Shown: positions 1-6,676 of the stretch, piece by piece | Numbering within the stretch: the first letter of the stretch is position 1 | How the letters are laid out: each line of letters begins with the position of its first letter | DNA from: Aliitabrizicola sp031425325 | GTDB lineage: Bacteria > Pseudomonadota > Alphaproteobacteria > Rhodobacterales > Rhodobacteraceae | Assembly: GCA_031425325.1 (NCBI GenBank) | Contig: JANPJD010000137.1 | Span: forward strand, 1 to 10,738 | Length of the DNA: 10,738 nt | Direction: 5' to 3' | Made by a program: the position numbers and the translations under genes | The notes under the pieces: model-generated | Database searches by the model: none | What the model was told of the DNA's origin: nothing | Seen by the model: the letters and a program-made list of their open reading frames with translations, nothing else

Positions 1-248
1 AGTGAGTTCGCGGTGGTCACGAACATCACGTCCGAGAGGTCGTAGTCCACCTCCAGGTAGTGGTCGGCGAAGGTGGAGTTCTGCTCAGGGTCCAGCACCT
101 CCAGCAGGGCGCTCGACGGGTCGCCGCGCCAGTCGGCGCCGAGCTTGTCGATCTCGACCAGCAGGAAGAGCGGGATGCTGGACTTGGCCTTCTTCAAGCC
201 CTGGATGACCTTGCCCGGCATCGAGCCGATAAAGGTCCGCCGGTGACC
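1..248 (-). pseudogene. lon: Lon protease fragment A (part of the AAA+ module)
   Basis: Reading the minus strand from about 248 down to 1 gives an uninterrupted piece of the Lon ATPase domain. It starts near GHRRTFIGSMPGK and continues through SALLEVLDPEQNSTF and DHYLEVDYDLSDVMF to TTANS, where the window ends. It has neither Walker A nor the protease domain. The Walker B segment reads LLVEIDK where Lon family members have LLDEIDK, so the magnesium-coordinating aspartate is replaced by valine (GAC to GTC), and SSIPLF stands where SSNPLF is usual. It differs from the sense-strand Lon at 673-2221 at many residues, so it is not a simple inverted copy of it. Upstream it is joined out of frame to fragment B. 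It cannot make a working product as arranged. It may continue beyond the left edge, which cannot be seen. Confidence 0.8.
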
Positions 249-679
249 ACGCCCACCATGTCCTCGGCCTCGGCCTCGCCATAGCGGTGCTTGCGCACGC
301 CGGCGAATTTCTCGAGGTTCTTGCGCGTGATCGCGACCTTCTTCGCCTTGTTGGAGACGATCTCCTTGACGCATTTCCGCGCAAGGCCAGCAATCTCACG
401 CTCGAGCGAGCGGACACCCGCCTCGCGCGTATAGTAGCGGACCAGGTCGAGCAGCGCGTCGTCGGACAGGCTCCACTCGCCATCCTTCAGCCCGTTCGCC
501 TCGGACTGCTTCTTGATCAGGTGGCGCTTGGCGATCTGCACCTTCTCATCCTCGGTGTAGCCGGGGATGCGGATGATCTCCATGCGGTCGAGCAGCGGCT
601 GCGGCATGCGCAGGCTGTTCGCCGTGGTGACGAACATCACGTCGGACTGGTCGTAATCCACCTCGAGATAGTGGTCCGC
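239..679 (-). pseudogene. lon: Lon protease fragment B (second half of AAA+ module)
   Basis: On the minus strand, 679 down to 239 translates to 147 codons of Lon. It runs from ADHYLEVDYD through MFVTTANSLRMPQPLLDR, GYTEDEKVQIAKRHL, YYTREAGVRSLEREIAGLA and AEAEDMVGVVTG. This covers the sensor-1 end of the ATPase, the alpha-helical lid and the linker just before the protease domain. It has no Walker motifs, no protease domain, no start codon and no in-frame continuation on either side. The open frame runs on from 985 to 194 only by chance, through antisense of the other lon piece and out of frame into fragment A. Compared with the matching part of the sense Lon (673-2221), many residues differ (for example SLRMPQPLLDRMEIIRIPG versus SYNMPSPLLDRMEIIPLAG), so it comes from a different lon gene. 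Its wording recalls Sphingomonadales-like Lon, but that is only an impression. Confidence 0.8.
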
Positions 680-690
680 AACTATCTCGA
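663..690. repeat. Perfect 10-bp inverted repeat at the lon inversion joint
   Basis: The arm tcgagatagt at 663-672 is exactly reverse-complementary to actatctcga at 681-690, with the 8-base spacer ggtccgca between. The left arm codes (minus strand) for HYLE of fragment B and the right arm codes (plus strand) for NYLD of the sense lon. Each arm therefore belongs to a different lon piece and the point of strand reversal lies inside the repeat. Confidence 0.85.
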
Positions 691-2221
691 CTGGATTCTG
701 AGCATCCCCTGGAAGAAGCGCAACGTCGTCCGCAAGGACATCGTGGCGGCCGAGAAGGTGCTCGACGGCGACCATTACGGTCTGGAGAAGGTCAAGGAGC
801 GTATTGTCGAGTATCTGGCGGTGCAGGCGCGCAGCGCCAAGCTGAAGGGGCCGATCCTGTGCCTCGTCGGTCCCCCCGGCGTGGGCAAGACCTCGCTCGG
901 CCGTTCGGTCGCGAAGGCGACGGGGCGTGAGTTCATCCGCATCAGCCTTGGCGGCGTGCGCGACGAGTCCGAGATCCGGGGCCATCGGCGGACCTATATC
1001 GGCTCGATGCCCGGCAAGATCATCCAGGCGCTGAAGAAGGCCAAGACCACCAACCCGCTGATCCTGCTCGACGAGATCGACAAGATGGGCCAGGACTTCC
1101 GGGGCGACCCGGCGTCAGCGATGCTCGAGGTGCTTGACCCCGAACAGAACGCGACGTTCAGCGACCACTACCTCGAGGTGGAGTACGACCTGTCCAACGT
1201 GATGTTCATCACGACGGCCAACTCGTACAACATGCCAAGCCCGCTTCTGGACCGGATGGAGATCATCCCCCTTGCTGGCTACACCGAGGACGAGAAGCGC
1301 GAGATCGCGAAGGGCCACCTGATCGGCAAGCAGATCGCGAACCACGGCCTGCGGAAGGGCGAGTTCGAGATCACCGATGCCGCCCTGATGGAAATGATCC
1401 GCACCTATACCCGCGAGGCGGGGGTGCGGAACCTCGAGCGCGAGATCGCGAAGCTGGCCCGCAAGGCGGTGACCGAGATCGTCCGCAATAAAGGCGGCAA
1501 GGTCGTGGTCACGCCCGAGACGCTGGAAAGCTATCTTGGCGTCAAGCGGTTCCGCTATGGACTGGCCGAGGCCGAGGATCAGGTGGGGGTCGTCACCGGC
1601 CTTGCCTGGACCAGCGTGGGTGGTGAGCTTCTGTCGATCGAGGCGCTGAAGCTGCCCGGCAAGGGGCGGATGAAGACCACCGGTAAGCTTGGCGACGTGA
1701 TGAAGGAAAGCATCGAGGCGGCGTCGAGCTATGTCCGCTCGATCAGCCCGCAGCTTGGCATCAAGCCGCCCAAGTTCGAGACGGTCGACATCCACGTCCA
1801 CGTTCCCGAAGGGGCGACCCCCAAGGACGGGCCTTCGGCTGGGATCGCCATGGTGACCTCGATCGTGTCGGTGCTGACCGGCATCCCGGTCCGCAAGGAC
1901 ATCGCGATGACGGGCGAGGTGACGCTGCGCGGCAATGTCCTGCCGATCGGCGGGCTGAAGGAAAAGCTGCTCGCCGCCCTGCGCGGGGGCATCACGACGG
2001 CGCTGATCCCGCAGGAGAACGAGAAGGACCTGACCGAGATCCCCGACAACGTGAAGCAGGGGCTGACCATCATTCCGGTCAGCCATGTCCGTGAAGTGCT
2101 CAAGCACGCGCTGGTGCGCGCACCCGAGCCGGTCGAATGGGACGAAGCGGCGGAAGAGGCGGCGGCGGCCGCACGGCTTGCCGCGCGCAGTGATCCGCCT
2201 GCGGCATCTGTCGCACACTGA
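673..2221 (+). CDS. lon: ATP-dependent protease Lon, 5'-truncated
   Basis: Lon is a cytoplasmic homo-hexameric AAA+ serine protease that degrades misfolded and regulatory proteins. Recognisable sequence begins at VRNYLDWILSIPWKKRN (674 onward) and runs 515 codons to TGA at 2219-2221. Walker A GPPGVGKTS is at 869-895 and Walker B LLDEIDK at 1064-1084. The lid carries YTREAGVRNLEREIAKLA. In the S16 protease domain the catalytic serine of PKDGPSAG is codon 1835-1837. The catalytic lysine is the second K of GGLKEK (1964-1966), equivalent to E. coli S679 and K722. The substrate-binding N-terminal domain and about 280-300 residues are missing. The frame stays open leftward to 287, but that part is antisense of fragment B and is not Lon protein. 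The C-terminus ends in an Ala/Glu-rich tail. A strong terminator follows at 2242-2280 and a HU-like gene lies downstream, an order also seen in other proteobacteria. The truncation reflects the junction near 673-680, not a natural start. Confidence 0.93.
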
Positions 2222-2241
2222 ACGAACGGCGAGAGGCGAAC

Positions 2242-2280
2242 AGCGGGGGCGCGATCCAGGTGGATCGCGCCCCCGCTTCT
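2242..2280 (+). terminator. Rho-independent terminator after lon
   Basis: The 16-base stem agcgggggcgcgatcc (2242-2257) pairs perfectly with 2262-2277 across the 4-base loop aggt, and the right arm runs into tctttct. It begins 21 bases after the lon stop codon, so it should end the lon transcript and separate it from the HU-like gene, which would then need its own promoter in 2281-2370. Confidence 0.88.
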
Positions 2281-2381
2281 TTCTGGGGCGATGGTCCCCG
2301 CCAATCCTTGCCCGCATCGCTTGACGGTTTCGCCCCAAGCCCGGTTCGTCTAGGCTGACGCAAGATCATGGGGGACAGATC

Positions 2382-2840
2382 ATGAGCGCCGCGAAGCCAA
2401 CGACCCGAGCGAGGCCCAAGGCCGATGCGCCGGCGAAGCCTTCGGCCCGGAAGGCAGTCCTGCCTGCCGCCGCCGAGACGGCGGCCAGCCCCGCTGCGGA
2501 CACGCCAACCGCCAAGAAACTTCCGCGCACGCCCGCCACCGTGCTTCGCAAGAAAGAACTGATGGAGCGCGTCGCTGCCCTGTCGGGTTGCAAGAAGAAG
2601 ATGGCCCGCGACACGGTCGAGGCGACGCTGTCGCTGATGGGCGAGGCGCTGGATCGTGGTGAAGAGTTGAACCTGCCGCCCTTCGGCAAGGCCCGGATCA
2701 CCCGCAGCCGCGACCTGAGCGGCGGCACCGCGCTGATGCTGAAGCTGCGACGGCCGGGCAAGGCGGCGTCAGGCAAGGGGGCGTCCGAGGCGGGCTCGTC
2801 TGCGTCCGGCAAAGACCCTCTTGCGGACGCCGGGGACTGA
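2382..2840 (+). CDS. HU-like DNA-binding protein with long Ala/Lys/Pro-rich N-terminal tail
   Basis: The 152-aa product has a disordered, basic, Ala/Pro/Lys-rich stretch at residues 1-50. A HU/IHF-type core follows at about 52-125: helices from VLRKKELMERVAAL through TVEATLSLMGEALDRG, then a strand segment ELNLPPFGKARITRSRD. The tail (about 126-152) is Gly/Ser/Ala-rich. Canonical HU is about 90 aa and has a long beta-arm ending in an NPxTG tip whose proline inserts into DNA. Here the arm is cut short (SRDLSGGTALMLKL) and that tip is absent, so DNA bending may be weaker and the basic tail may carry much of the binding. The ATG at 2382 is preceded by ggggga (2370-2375). The earlier ATG at 2368 stops after five codons. 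It follows the lon terminator and precedes tRNA-Val. A ttgacg at 2321-2326 could be a -35 element, but I see no good -10 box at proper spacing. The family call is firm; its exact role is not. Confidence 0.85.
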   Translation: MSAAKPTTRARPKADAPAKPSARKAVLPAAAETAASPAADTPTAKKLPRTPATVLRKKELMERVAALSGCKKKMARDTVEATLSLMGEALDRGEELNLPPFGKARITRSRDLSGGTALMLKLRRPGKAASGKGASEAGSSASGKDPLADAGD

Positions 2841-2859
2841 CGCTACACCCCGCGCCGTG

Positions 2860-2934
2860 GGGCGATTAGCTCAGTGGTAGAGCGCTTCGTTCACATCGAA
2901 GATGTCAGCGGTTCAAATCCGTTATCGCCCACCA
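2860..2934 (+). tRNA. tRNA-Val (anticodon CAC)
   Basis: The cloverleaf folds completely. The acceptor GGGCGAT (2860-2866) pairs with ATCGCCC (2924-2930). The D-stem is GCTC/GAGC (2869-2872/2880-2883). The anticodon stem is CTTCG/CGAAG (2885-2889/2897-2901) around the loop TTCACAT, giving anticodon CAC at 2892-2894, which reads GUG. The T-stem is AGCGG/CCGTT around TTCAAAT. Discriminator A (2931) and an encoded CCA (2932-2934) complete the 75-base gene. It lies 19 bases after the HU-like gene on the same strand. Confidence 0.97.
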
Positions 2935-2980
2935 TCCTCCCCGCTTCTTCTTCCGCAAGACCCCTGATGTCGGGTCGATT

Positions 2981-3007
2981 GCGGGGCAGGCACGACGCCC
3001 GCCCCGC
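2981..3007. terminator. Possible bidirectional terminator hairpin between tRNA-Val and eno
   Basis: gcggggc (2981-2987) pairs with gccccgc (3001-3007). After one mismatch, ggc (2989-2991) pairs with gcc (2997-2999) around the loop acgac. It lies between two convergent units, 46 bases past the tRNA and 7 bases beyond the eno stop codon. There is no clear T tract on either side, so termination may be weak or rely on Rho. Confidence 0.45.
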
Positions 3008-3014
3008 CTTGGCA

Positions 3015-4292
3015 TCAGCCCCGCAGGACCGACTCTCCGGCATATTCAGCGACCTCTCCCAGCATCTCTTCGATGCGGATGAGCTGGTTGTATTTCGCAA
3101 GCCGGTCCGAGCGTGACAGCGAGCCGGTCTTGATCTGCCCGCAATTGGTTGCGACGGCCAGATCGGCAATCGTCGAATCCTCTGTTTCGCCAGAGCGATG
3201 GCTCATGACGTTGGTGTAGCGCGCGCGGTGCGCCATATCGACGGCGGCCAGCGTCTCGGTCAGCGTGCCGATCTGGTTGACCTTCACGAGCATCGAGTTG
3301 GCGCAGCCCTTGGCGATGCCCTCGGCCAACCGCCGGGGGTTGGTCACGAACAGATCGTCACCGACGAGTTGCAGCGTGTCGCCCAGACGCTCGGTCAGCA
3401 ACCGCCACCCCTCCCAGTCGTCTTCAGAACAGCCGTCTTCGATCGAGATGATCGGGTAGTCGGCGGCGAGGCCCGCAAGGAAGTCGACATTCTCGTCGAT
3501 GGACAGCGACTTGCCCTCGCCCACCATCTCGTAGCGGCCGCCCTTGAAGTATTCGGTCGCGGCGCAGTCGAGCGCGAGGTAGATGTCCTCGCCGGGGCGG
3601 TAGCCGGCCTTCTCGATGGACTTCAGAATGAAATCAAGTGCATCTCGGGCAGAGCTCAGGTTTGGCGCAAAGCCGCCCTCGTCGCCGATGCCGGTGTTGT
3701 GGCCCGCGGCCGACAGCTCTTTCTTCAGGGTGTGGAACACCTCGGAGCCCATGCGAACAGCCTCGCGGATGTTCGCGGCGGCGACCGGCATGATCATGAA
3801 TTCCTGGATGTCGATCGGGTTGTCGGCGTGCTGGCCGCCATTGATGATGTTCATCATCGGCACCGGCAGGATGCGCGCCGAGGTGCCACCGACATAGCGG
3901 TAAAGCGGCTGGTCGGTGTGCTGGGCGGCGGCCTTGGCAACGGCAAGCGAGACGCCCAGGATTGCGTTCGCGCCGAGGCGCGACTTGTTCGGGGTACCGT
4001 CCATCTCGATCATCGTGCGGTCGATGCCGACCTGCTCGGTCGCGTCGAAGCCCACAAGTTCTTCGGCGATCTCGCCATTGACCGCCGCGACCGCCTCGAG
4101 CACGCCCTTGCCCATGTAGCGGCCCTTGTCACCGTCGCGCCGCTCGTTCGCCTCATGCGCGCCGGTCGACGCGCCCGAGGGCACAGCGGCCCGGCCCATC
4201 GCGCCGCCCTCGAGATGGACGTCGACCTCGACCGTGGGGTTGCCCCGGCTGTCGAGGATCTCGCGGGCGTGGATGTCGATGATCGTGCTCAT
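3015..4292 (-). CDS. eno: Enolase (phosphopyruvate hydratase)
   Basis: Enolase interconverts 2-phosphoglycerate and phosphoenolpyruvate in glycolysis and gluconeogenesis. In many bacteria it also sits in the RNA degradosome. The 425-aa length is normal for the family. The N-terminal domain has REILDSRGNPTVEVDV and the mobile-loop motif PSGASTGAHEA (38-48). The barrel domain carries the magnesium ligands D242 (LALDCAATEYF), E285 (SIEDG) and D312 (VGDDLFVTN). Catalytic residues are E205 (GDEGGFAPN), K337 in the signature MLVKVNQIGTLTET, H365 (SHRSGET) and K388 (GQIKTGS). The ATG at 4292 has GGAGG five bases upstream. The reading frame stays open to 4589, but that extension overlaps the upstream transporter and does not resemble enolase. 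It lies 38 bases behind the transporter on the same strand, so it may share its transcript or start from a promoter inside it. The sequence is typical of Rhodobacterales enolases. Confidence 0.97.
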   Translation of the reverse strand: MSTIIDIHAREILDSRGNPTVEVDVHLEGGAMGRAAVPSGASTGAHEANERRDGDKGRYMGKGVLEAVAAVNGEIAEELVGFDATEQVGIDRTMIEMDGTPNKSRLGANAILGVSLAVAKAAAQHTDQPLYRYVGGTSARILPVPMMNIINGGQHADNPIDIQEFMIMPVAAANIREAVRMGSEVFHTLKKELSAAGHNTGIGDEGGFAPNLSSARDALDFILKSIEKAGYRPGEDIYLALDCAATEYFKGGRYEMVGEGKSLSIDENVDFLAGLAADYPIISIEDGCSEDDWEGWRLLTERLGDTLQLVGDDLFVTNPRRLAEGIAKGCANSMLVKVNQIGTLTETLAAVDMAHRARYTNVMSHRSGETEDSTIADLAVATNCGQIKTGSLSRSDRLAKYNQLIRIEEMLGEVAEYAGESVLRG

Positions 4293-4330
4293 TTGGGCCT
4301 CCGGGGCGCAGCGTGACGTTTGCCGCGCTT

Positions 4331-5224
4331 CTACAGCGGTGCGGCCGCGCTGGCTAGGGCGCGCCGGGCCTGCGCCCGCTCGCGCAGCACGGTGTAGATG
4401 CCGGAGGCGATGATGAGGGCCGATCCGCCAAGCGTCCAGCCGTCGGGGCGTTCCGCGAAGATCACGAAACCGATGACCAGCGCGAAGATCAGGCGCGTGT
4501 AGCGGAAGGGCGAGATCACCGACACGTCGCCCGCCCGCGTCGCCTCGATGATCATCCAGTAGGCGACCAGCCCGATGCCGAGAGCGCAAGCGATCTGTGC
4601 CGTGGCGATGGCCGGCGGCACGACCGCCCCGCCCGAGACGGCCAGCATCGCCAGCCCCAGCGCCGCCACCGCTGCGAAGCCCCAGGTCGCGACCAAGAGC
4701 GTCGGCAGGCCCGGCGGCATCCGCCGCGTCACGAGGTCCCGCCCCGCAAGACCCGCCATCCCGAGGACCGCCCAGAGTGCGGCCGGGTCAAAGCCGGTGC
4801 CTGCCGGGCGCAGGATCATGAGCATTCCGACGAAACCCGCGATGACGGCGCTCCAACGCCGCCAGCCGACAGTTTCGCCCAGAAAGAGCGCCGCCCCCGC
4901 CGTGACGACCAGCGGCGTCGCTTGGATGATCGCCGAGGCGGTCGAGATCGGGATCAGCGACAGCGCCGTGACGAAGCCCATCGTGCCGATGACCTCGAAC
5001 AGGCAGCGCAGTCCAAGCGCGCGGCGATAGGCGGGGGCAGGGCGCAGCGCGATGCCCTGCCGCCAGGCGAGGGCTGCAAAGACCGGGGTGCCGCCAAGTC
5101 CGATCAGCGCGAGGATCTGTCCGGTGGGCACGCTGCCCGAGGCGAGCTTGATCAGCGCATCCTCGACCGCGAAAGCCCCCATCGCCGCGCACATGAGAAG
5201 GATGCCGCGCAGGTTCGGCGTCAC
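4331..5224 (-). CDS. EamA/DMT-family transporter, downstream of mur
   Basis: This 297-aa protein of the drug/metabolite transporter superfamily is mostly hydrophobic, with about ten membrane segments in two EamA repeats. Segments lie roughly at residues 6-26, 35-53, 70-90, 92-115, 123-140, 148-165, 176-197, 208-228, 236-258 and 264-283. Charged turns between them include RPAPAYRR and RERAQARR near the end. Typical EamA features are the first-helix pattern AFAVEDALIKLASG and the fourth-helix STASAIIQATPLVV. The start is GTG at 5224, four bases after the mur stop codon, with an aaggg element about nine bases upstream, so translation is probably coupled to mur. An internal ATG at codon 11 is an alternative. 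The substrate cannot be read from the sequence: the family includes exporters of amino acids and other metabolites. Placement behind a metal-responsive regulator does not by itself make it a metal carrier. Confidence 0.88.
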   Translation of the reverse strand: MTPNLRGILLMCAAMGAFAVEDALIKLASGSVPTGQILALIGLGGTPVFAALAWRQGIALRPAPAYRRALGLRCLFEVIGTMGFVTALSLIPISTASAIIQATPLVVTAGAALFLGETVGWRRWSAVIAGFVGMLMILRPAGTGFDPAALWAVLGMAGLAGRDLVTRRMPPGLPTLLVATWGFAAVAALGLAMLAVSGGAVVPPAIATAQIACALGIGLVAYWMIIEATRAGDVSVISPFRYTRLIFALVIGFVIFAERPDGWTLGGSALIIASGIYTVLRERAQARRALASAAAPL

Positions 5225-5228
5225 CGCG

Positions 5229-5639
5229 TCAGCCCTTGCGCGGAACGGCGTAAAGCTCGAGCCGGTGGCCGATCAGCTTGTAGCCCAGACGCTCGGCGAT
5301 GCGGGTCTGAAGGGCCTCGATCTCGGGGTCGACGAACTCCAGCACCTCGCCAGAGTTCATATCGATCAGGTGGTCGTGGTGGTCGCGCTCGGCATCCTCG
5401 TAGCGCGCGCGACCGTCGCCGAACTCCAGCCGCTCGAGGATGCCCGCCTCCTCGAATAGCTTCACGGTGCGATAGACGGTTGCGATCGAGATGCGCGGGT
5501 CGATCCGGGCAGCGCGGTTGAACAGCTCTTCGACATCCGGGTGGTCCTCGGCCGAGCCGATCACCCGTGCAACGATGCGGCGCTGCTCGGTCATTCGCAG
5601 GCCAAGCCGTTCGCAGCGTGCGATGATGGTCTCGGACAT
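5229..5639 (-). CDS. mur: Fur-family metal-responsive repressor, Mur type
   Basis: The 136-aa DNA-binding repressor has an N-terminal winged helix (residues about 1-80) with LRMTEQRRIVARVI and the recognition region ISIATVYRTVKLFEEAGI. A metal-binding dimerisation domain follows. Metal-ligand positions match E. coli Fur number for number: H33, E81, H88 and H90 in one set, H87, D89, E108 and H125 in the other. The HHDHLIDMNSGEVLEF segment lacks the CxxC zinc motif of many Fur proteins. With the ending HRLELYAVP it resembles alphaproteobacterial Mur, which responds mainly to manganese. Irr is excluded because its haem and HNH-type motifs are absent. ATG at 5639 is preferred over the in-frame ATG at 5672: it has GAGG five bases upstream and gives the usual Fur N-terminus MSETII. 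It is the first gene of a set with the transporter at 4331-5224 and perhaps eno. Fur/Mur identity is firm, the metal is an inference. Confidence 0.9.
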   Translation of the reverse strand: MSETIIARCERLGLRMTEQRRIVARVIGSAEDHPDVEELFNRAARIDPRISIATVYRTVKLFEEAGILERLEFGDGRARYEDAERDHHDHLIDMNSGEVLEFVDPEIEALQTRIAERLGYKLIGHRLELYAVPRKG

Positions 5640-5770
5640 GGGGGCCTCTGCTGCGGTGGTGGGGCAGCGCATAGGACATCCGCCGCGCCATCGCCAGTGC
5701 TTTCGGGCGGTGCTTGACAGGGGCCGTGCCCATCCCGAGGGTGCCGGGCCGACTGCAAGGGGGATTGCCG
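5640..5770. promoter_or_regulatory. Divergent promoter region between mur and the second EamA gene
   Basis: These 131 bases separate two divergently transcribed genes and must hold the promoters of both. On the plus strand a perfect ttgaca lies at 5714-5719, but no recognisable -10 box follows at 16-18 bases, so a sigma-70 promoter there is only possible. I could not recognise a convincing Mur or Fur operator in this gap. Confidence 0.4.
5757..5764 (+). promoter_or_regulatory. Ribosome binding site that fixes the start of the plus-strand EamA gene
   Basis: aaggggga at 5757-5764 lies six bases before the in-frame GTG at 5771. The earlier in-frame candidates, TTG at 5714 and GTG at 5726, have no comparable element and would add a 15-19-residue leader rich in Pro and Gly. 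Confidence 0.65.
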
Positions 5771-6676
5771 GTGCCGCGCAAGGAGAGGATAGACGCGGCC
5801 GGTGCGGTGGCGCTTACGGGCATGGCGCTTTTGTTCGCGTTCAACCAGGTGCTGATCAAGCTCGTCAATGCGGGGTTCCAGCCGGTGTTCTTCGCAGGGC
5901 TCCGCTCGGTCCTTGCGGTCGGCTGTATTCTGGCCTGGATGTGGTGGCGCGGGTTGCCGATCCGCAGCGCGCCGGGGTCGCTGGGGCCGGGCCTGCTGAT
6001 CGGCACGGTATTTGCCGCCGAGTTTCTGTTCCTGTTCCTCGCGCTCGACCTCACGACCGTGGTGCGGACCTCGATCATCTTCTACTCGATGCCCGTCTGG
6101 ATGGCGCTGATGGCGCATGTGGGTCTGCCCGGAGAGCGGATCACGGGGCGCAAGGCGGCGGGCCTGGCGCTTGCCTTTGCGGGCACCGCCTGGGCAATCC
6201 TCGACCGGGGCGGGGCAGGCGGCGAGGCGAGCCTTGCGGGCGACCTTTGCGCGCTGGCGGCCGCCATCGGTTGGGCCGGCACCGCCTATCTGACGCGCGG
6301 CTCGGCGATGGTGCGCGAGCGGCCCGAGATGCAACTTCTGTGGATGGTCGCGGTGTCGGGGCCGCTGTTGCTGCTGGTCTCGCCCGCCTTCGGCCCGCTG
6401 ATCCGCGATCTGCAACCGGTCCACCTCGTCGGGCTTGGCTTTCAGGTGGTCGTTGTCGTCACGGCGGGGTTCATCGCCTGGCTGTGGCTCTTGTCGGTCT
6501 ATCCGGCTTCGGGGGTTGCGAGCTTTTCGTTCCTGACGCCAGTTTTCGGCCTCAGCCTCGGCTGGCTGCTGCTGGACGAGCCGATTGGCCCCGGGATTCT
6601 CGGGGCGGCGACGCTTGTGGCGGTAGGGATCGTGCTGATCAACCGGCCCGCTGCGTCACCCAAAAGACACGGGTAG
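5771..6676 (+). CDS. EamA/DMT-family transporter, divergent from mur
   Basis: This 301-aa inner-membrane protein has two EamA repeats and about ten membrane segments. Segments lie near residues 10-28, 33-54, 70-90, 95-113, 124-140, 150-170, 183-200, 213-238, 245-266 and 270-288. Family patterns include AFNQVLIKLVNAGFQPVFFA in the first repeat, VVRTSIIFYSMPVWMAL at the end of that repeat, and ASFSFLTPVFGLSLGWLLL with DEPIG in the second. The start is placed at GTG 5771 because of the strong ribosome site just upstream and because it gives a short charged N-terminus (VPRKERID) before the first helix. The frame stays open to TTG 5714. It differs clearly from the EamA protein at 4331-5224, so this is not a recent duplication. 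The substrate is unknown. A C-terminal RPAASPKRHG tail lies in the cytoplasm if the usual topology holds. Confidence 0.88.
   Translation: MPRKERIDAAGAVALTGMALLFAFNQVLIKLVNAGFQPVFFAGLRSVLAVGCILAWMWWRGLPIRSAPGSLGPGLLIGTVFAAEFLFLFLALDLTTVVRTSIIFYSMPVWMALMAHVGLPGERITGRKAAGLALAFAGTAWAILDRGGAGGEASLAGDLCALAAAIGWAGTAYLTRGSAMVRERPEMQLLWMVAVSGPLLLLVSPAFGPLIRDLQPVHLVGLGFQVVVVVTAGFIAWLWLLSVYPASGVASFSFLTPVFGLSLGWLLLDEPIGPGILGAATLVAVGIVLINRPAASPKRHG

Noticed and set aside
287..672. The open frame that extends lon leftward from 673 to an ATG at 287
   Set aside because: Its translation over 287-672 has no Lon N-domain character. The same bases read on the minus strand give clear Lon fragment B, so the extension is antisense noise.
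1..700. Mobile element or invertase-mediated inversion as the cause of the lon rearrangement
   Set aside because: No transposase, recombinase, terminal inverted repeats, target duplication or recombination site is visible. The joints show only short sequence shared between lon copies.
1115..2338. A 407-codon open frame on the minus strand opposite lon
   Set aside because: It is the reverse shadow of the GC-rich lon coding sequence, with Arg/His/Asp-rich, family-less protein. The plus strand holds all Lon catalytic motifs.
3198..4316. A 372-codon plus-strand open frame opposite eno
   Set aside because: It has the low-complexity Asp/His/Arg/Val composition typical of antisense frames in GC-rich genes and lies entirely over an intact enolase.
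5714..5742. Sigma-70 promoter with perfect ttgaca at 5714
   Set aside because: No acceptable -10 box lies 16-18 bases downstream, so it is mentioned only as a possibility within the divergent region.
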